Source: Candidatus Tayloriibacteriota bacterium
Lineage (GTDB): Bacteria > Patescibacteriota > Minisyncoccia > Phycocordibacterales > JARIHA01
Assembly (NCBI GenBank): GCA_029288475.1
Contig: JARIHA010000017.1
Span: 1-5,405 of the forward strand
DNA: 5,405 nt
Direction: 5' to 3'
In this document: in pieces, positions 4,465 to 5,405 of the stretch
Layout of the letters: each line of letters starts with the position of its first letter
How positions within the stretch are numbered: the first letter of the stretch is position 1
Made by a program: the position numbers and the translations under genes
Notes under the pieces: model-generated
What the model was told of the DNA's origin: nothing
What the model saw: only the letters and a program-made list of their open reading frames with translations
Databases searched by the model: none

Positions 4465-5247
4465 ATGGATCAATCTCAATCTCCTTTACCAATTGATAAC
4501 GCCACTTCGAGCGTTTGGAGTTATATTTTTTCAACTTATTTAGTGGCGGTTATTGTCTATGTTTGTTTGAGCGTTCTGCTTCTGTATTTCTTTTTGAACC
4601 AAATTAGTATCATTGTGGTTGTTTTAATAGGGTCCTACGGCTACTCATTTATTTATCGAAAGATAAAGGGACAATTTACTCAGGAGTTTGGACAGTCGAT
4701 TGGTTTTACGTATGAAAAGTCGATTGGGCTAGAGAGTGTTTCAGGAAAGCTTTTTGCGGTCGGACATAGTCAGTCTGTCTTCGATGTATTGAGTGGAGTG
4801 TATCACGATACTGCGATGCGTATTTTTAGCTTTCAGTTCACTGTCGGCTACGGTAGGGATTCTCATACGTATTGCTATACCGTTACTGAGGCGACGCTTG
4901 CAGGCAATGTGCCTGATATTTTTCTCTATTCCAAAGAGCATCAAGGCATCTCAGTTGATTTTCTTGCAGGAAACGAGACCGTAGAATTGGAAGGTGATTT
5001 TAATGCATATTTTAAATTACGCGTGCCAAAGGGATACGAGCAGGAGGCGTATCAGATCTTTACTCCTGATGTAATGGCGAGCTTGATTGATAAAGCGCGG
5101 GGAGTGAGCTTTGAATTTGTGGGGAACAAGTTGTATATCTATGCAACAAAGGTGATTTTAAAAAGGGAAGAGATGCAGGAGATGTTTGATCTGTCGCAGT
5201 TTTTGGTCGGGTTGTTTAGGAAGAATGTGGGGGAGGTGACGGGATAA
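4465..5247 (+). CDS. conserved-looking two-helix membrane protein, third gene of the ABC operon, function unknown
   Basis: This 260-residue protein has a polar amino end (1-17), two closely spaced hydrophobic spans at about 19-43 and 46-64, a basic stretch (R65, K66, K68) and a soluble C-terminal domain of about 190 residues. The basic residues after the second span suggest that both ends face the cytoplasm. The soluble part contains V-S-G-K at 92-95, L-E-G-D-F-N-A-Y-F at 175-183, P-K-G-Y-E at 188-192 and F-T-P-D-V-M-A-S-L-I-D at 199-209. From memory, similar segments occur in uncharacterised Saccharibacteria and Parcubacteria proteins resembling DUF3137; this is unverified. It starts 15 nt after the permease stop with no promoter or Shine-Dalgarno between, so co-transcription is likely. 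It could be an exporter accessory or unrelated in function. Coding is certain from length and composition; the role is not known. Confidence 0.85.
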   Translation: MDQSQSPLPIDNATSSVWSYIFSTYLVAVIVYVCLSVLLLYFFLNQISIIVVVLIGSYGYSFIYRKIKGQFTQEFGQSIGFTYEKSIGLESVSGKLFAVGHSQSVFDVLSGVYHDTAMRIFSFQFTVGYGRDSHTYCYTVTEATLAGNVPDIFLYSKEHQGISVDFLAGNETVELEGDFNAYFKLRVPKGYEQEAYQIFTPDVMASLIDKARGVSFEFVGNKLYIYATKVILKREEMQEMFDLSQFLVGLFRKNVGEVTG

Positions 5248-5405
5248 TATCTCTGTTGTTAAAAAAACAGTCTACAAGTTTATAATAAGCGATATGATAT
5301 TCTCAGGGTTAATCAACTAACTTTAAGTAAAGAATTTTTTGTTCAAGGAGTTCTATAAGGCAAAAGGCAATATGTTGACAATAGCTTTAATATAAGACAT
5401 AATCC
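5248..5405. other. AT-rich intergenic end of the window, no gene seen
   Basis: No open frame of useful length starts here. The stretch holds a TATAAT (5281-5286) 7 nt before an eight-codon frame (5294-5320, M-I-F-S-G-L-I-N), and a Shine-Dalgarno-like AAGGAG (5345-5350) with no gene after it. It also has a very weak hairpin CTTT-AAGT-AAAG (5321-5332) followed by six T (5335-5340), a poor terminator candidate for the ABC operon. A strong promoter ends the window. Confidence 0.6.
5375..5403 (+). promoter_or_regulatory. near-consensus sigma-70 type promoter reading out of the window
   Basis: The -35 is TTGACA (5375-5380), a perfect match. A 17-nt spacer follows, then CATAAT (5398-5403), a 5 of 6 match to the -10. 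Transcription would start just past the right edge, so the gene it drives is not visible. It is the only promoter in the window with both elements strong, which suggests a highly expressed target such as a stable RNA or core gene. That last step is inference. Confidence 0.75.

Noticed and set aside
5253..5270. CTGTT...AACAG hairpin after the last gene as a terminator
   Set aside because: It has only a 5-bp AT-rich stem, an eight-base AT-rich loop and no T tract after it.
1..5405. Defence island, phage, transposon or CRISPR content
   Set aside because: No transposase, integrase, cas or toxin-antitoxin features, terminal inverted repeats or regular repeat arrays were seen. All recognised genes are housekeeping, envelope or transport types.

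Overview
The window looks like part of a chromosome from a Candidate Phyla Radiation (Patescibacteria) bacterium, most likely of Parcubacteria type. This rests on resemblance recalled from memory, not a search. The clues are a tiny membrane-anchored protein with repeated S-E-x-Q-K-L-x-I-L-K-x-L units, a 65-residue cold-shock protein of the K-K-L-T-x-K-G-F-G-F-I type, a two-helix protein ending in an F-T-P-D-V-M-A-x-L-I-D segment, short intergenic gaps, moderate to low GC and few Shine-Dalgarno sequences. TGA is used as stop (end of the ABC ATPase), so the TGA-as-glycine code of Gracilibacteria and Absconditabacteria does not apply.

Left part (1-2530): an envelope and periplasm-facing cluster. 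A D-alanyl-D-alanine carboxypeptidase (peptidase family S11) runs leftward off the window edge, and its amino-terminal 186 codons are visible. Divergent from it are three rightward genes with 40- and 49-nt gaps: a small single-helix protein with two C-terminal repeats, a secreted or anchored protein with an Asn/Tyr/Gly-rich low-complexity segment and a four-cysteine C-terminal part, and a membrane-anchored HtrA/DegP-like serine protease with an intact His-Asp-Ser triad but no PDZ domain. All four begin with a hydrophobic export or anchor segment, so they probably act at the outer face of the membrane.

Middle (2531-2909): a strong bidirectional intrinsic terminator separates the protease gene from a convergent cold-shock protein gene. 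A 131-nt divergent region follows, carrying the promoter of the next operon.

Right part (2910-5247): a tight three-gene operon of an ABC ATPase, an ABC-2 type permease and a two-helix protein of unknown function. The first two make an exporter of unknown substrate. The third may assist it or merely share its transcript.

The last 158 nt hold no convincing gene but do contain a near-consensus sigma-70 type promoter (TTGACA, 17 nt, CATAAT) pointing out of the window. A recurring theme is leaderless expression: a perfect TATAAT sits 6-7 nt before the start codon of two genes, with no Shine-Dalgarno. I found no tRNA, rRNA, CRISPR array, insertion sequence or clearly new defence system. The most original items are the small repeat protein, the Asn-rich protein and the leaderless promoter arrangement.
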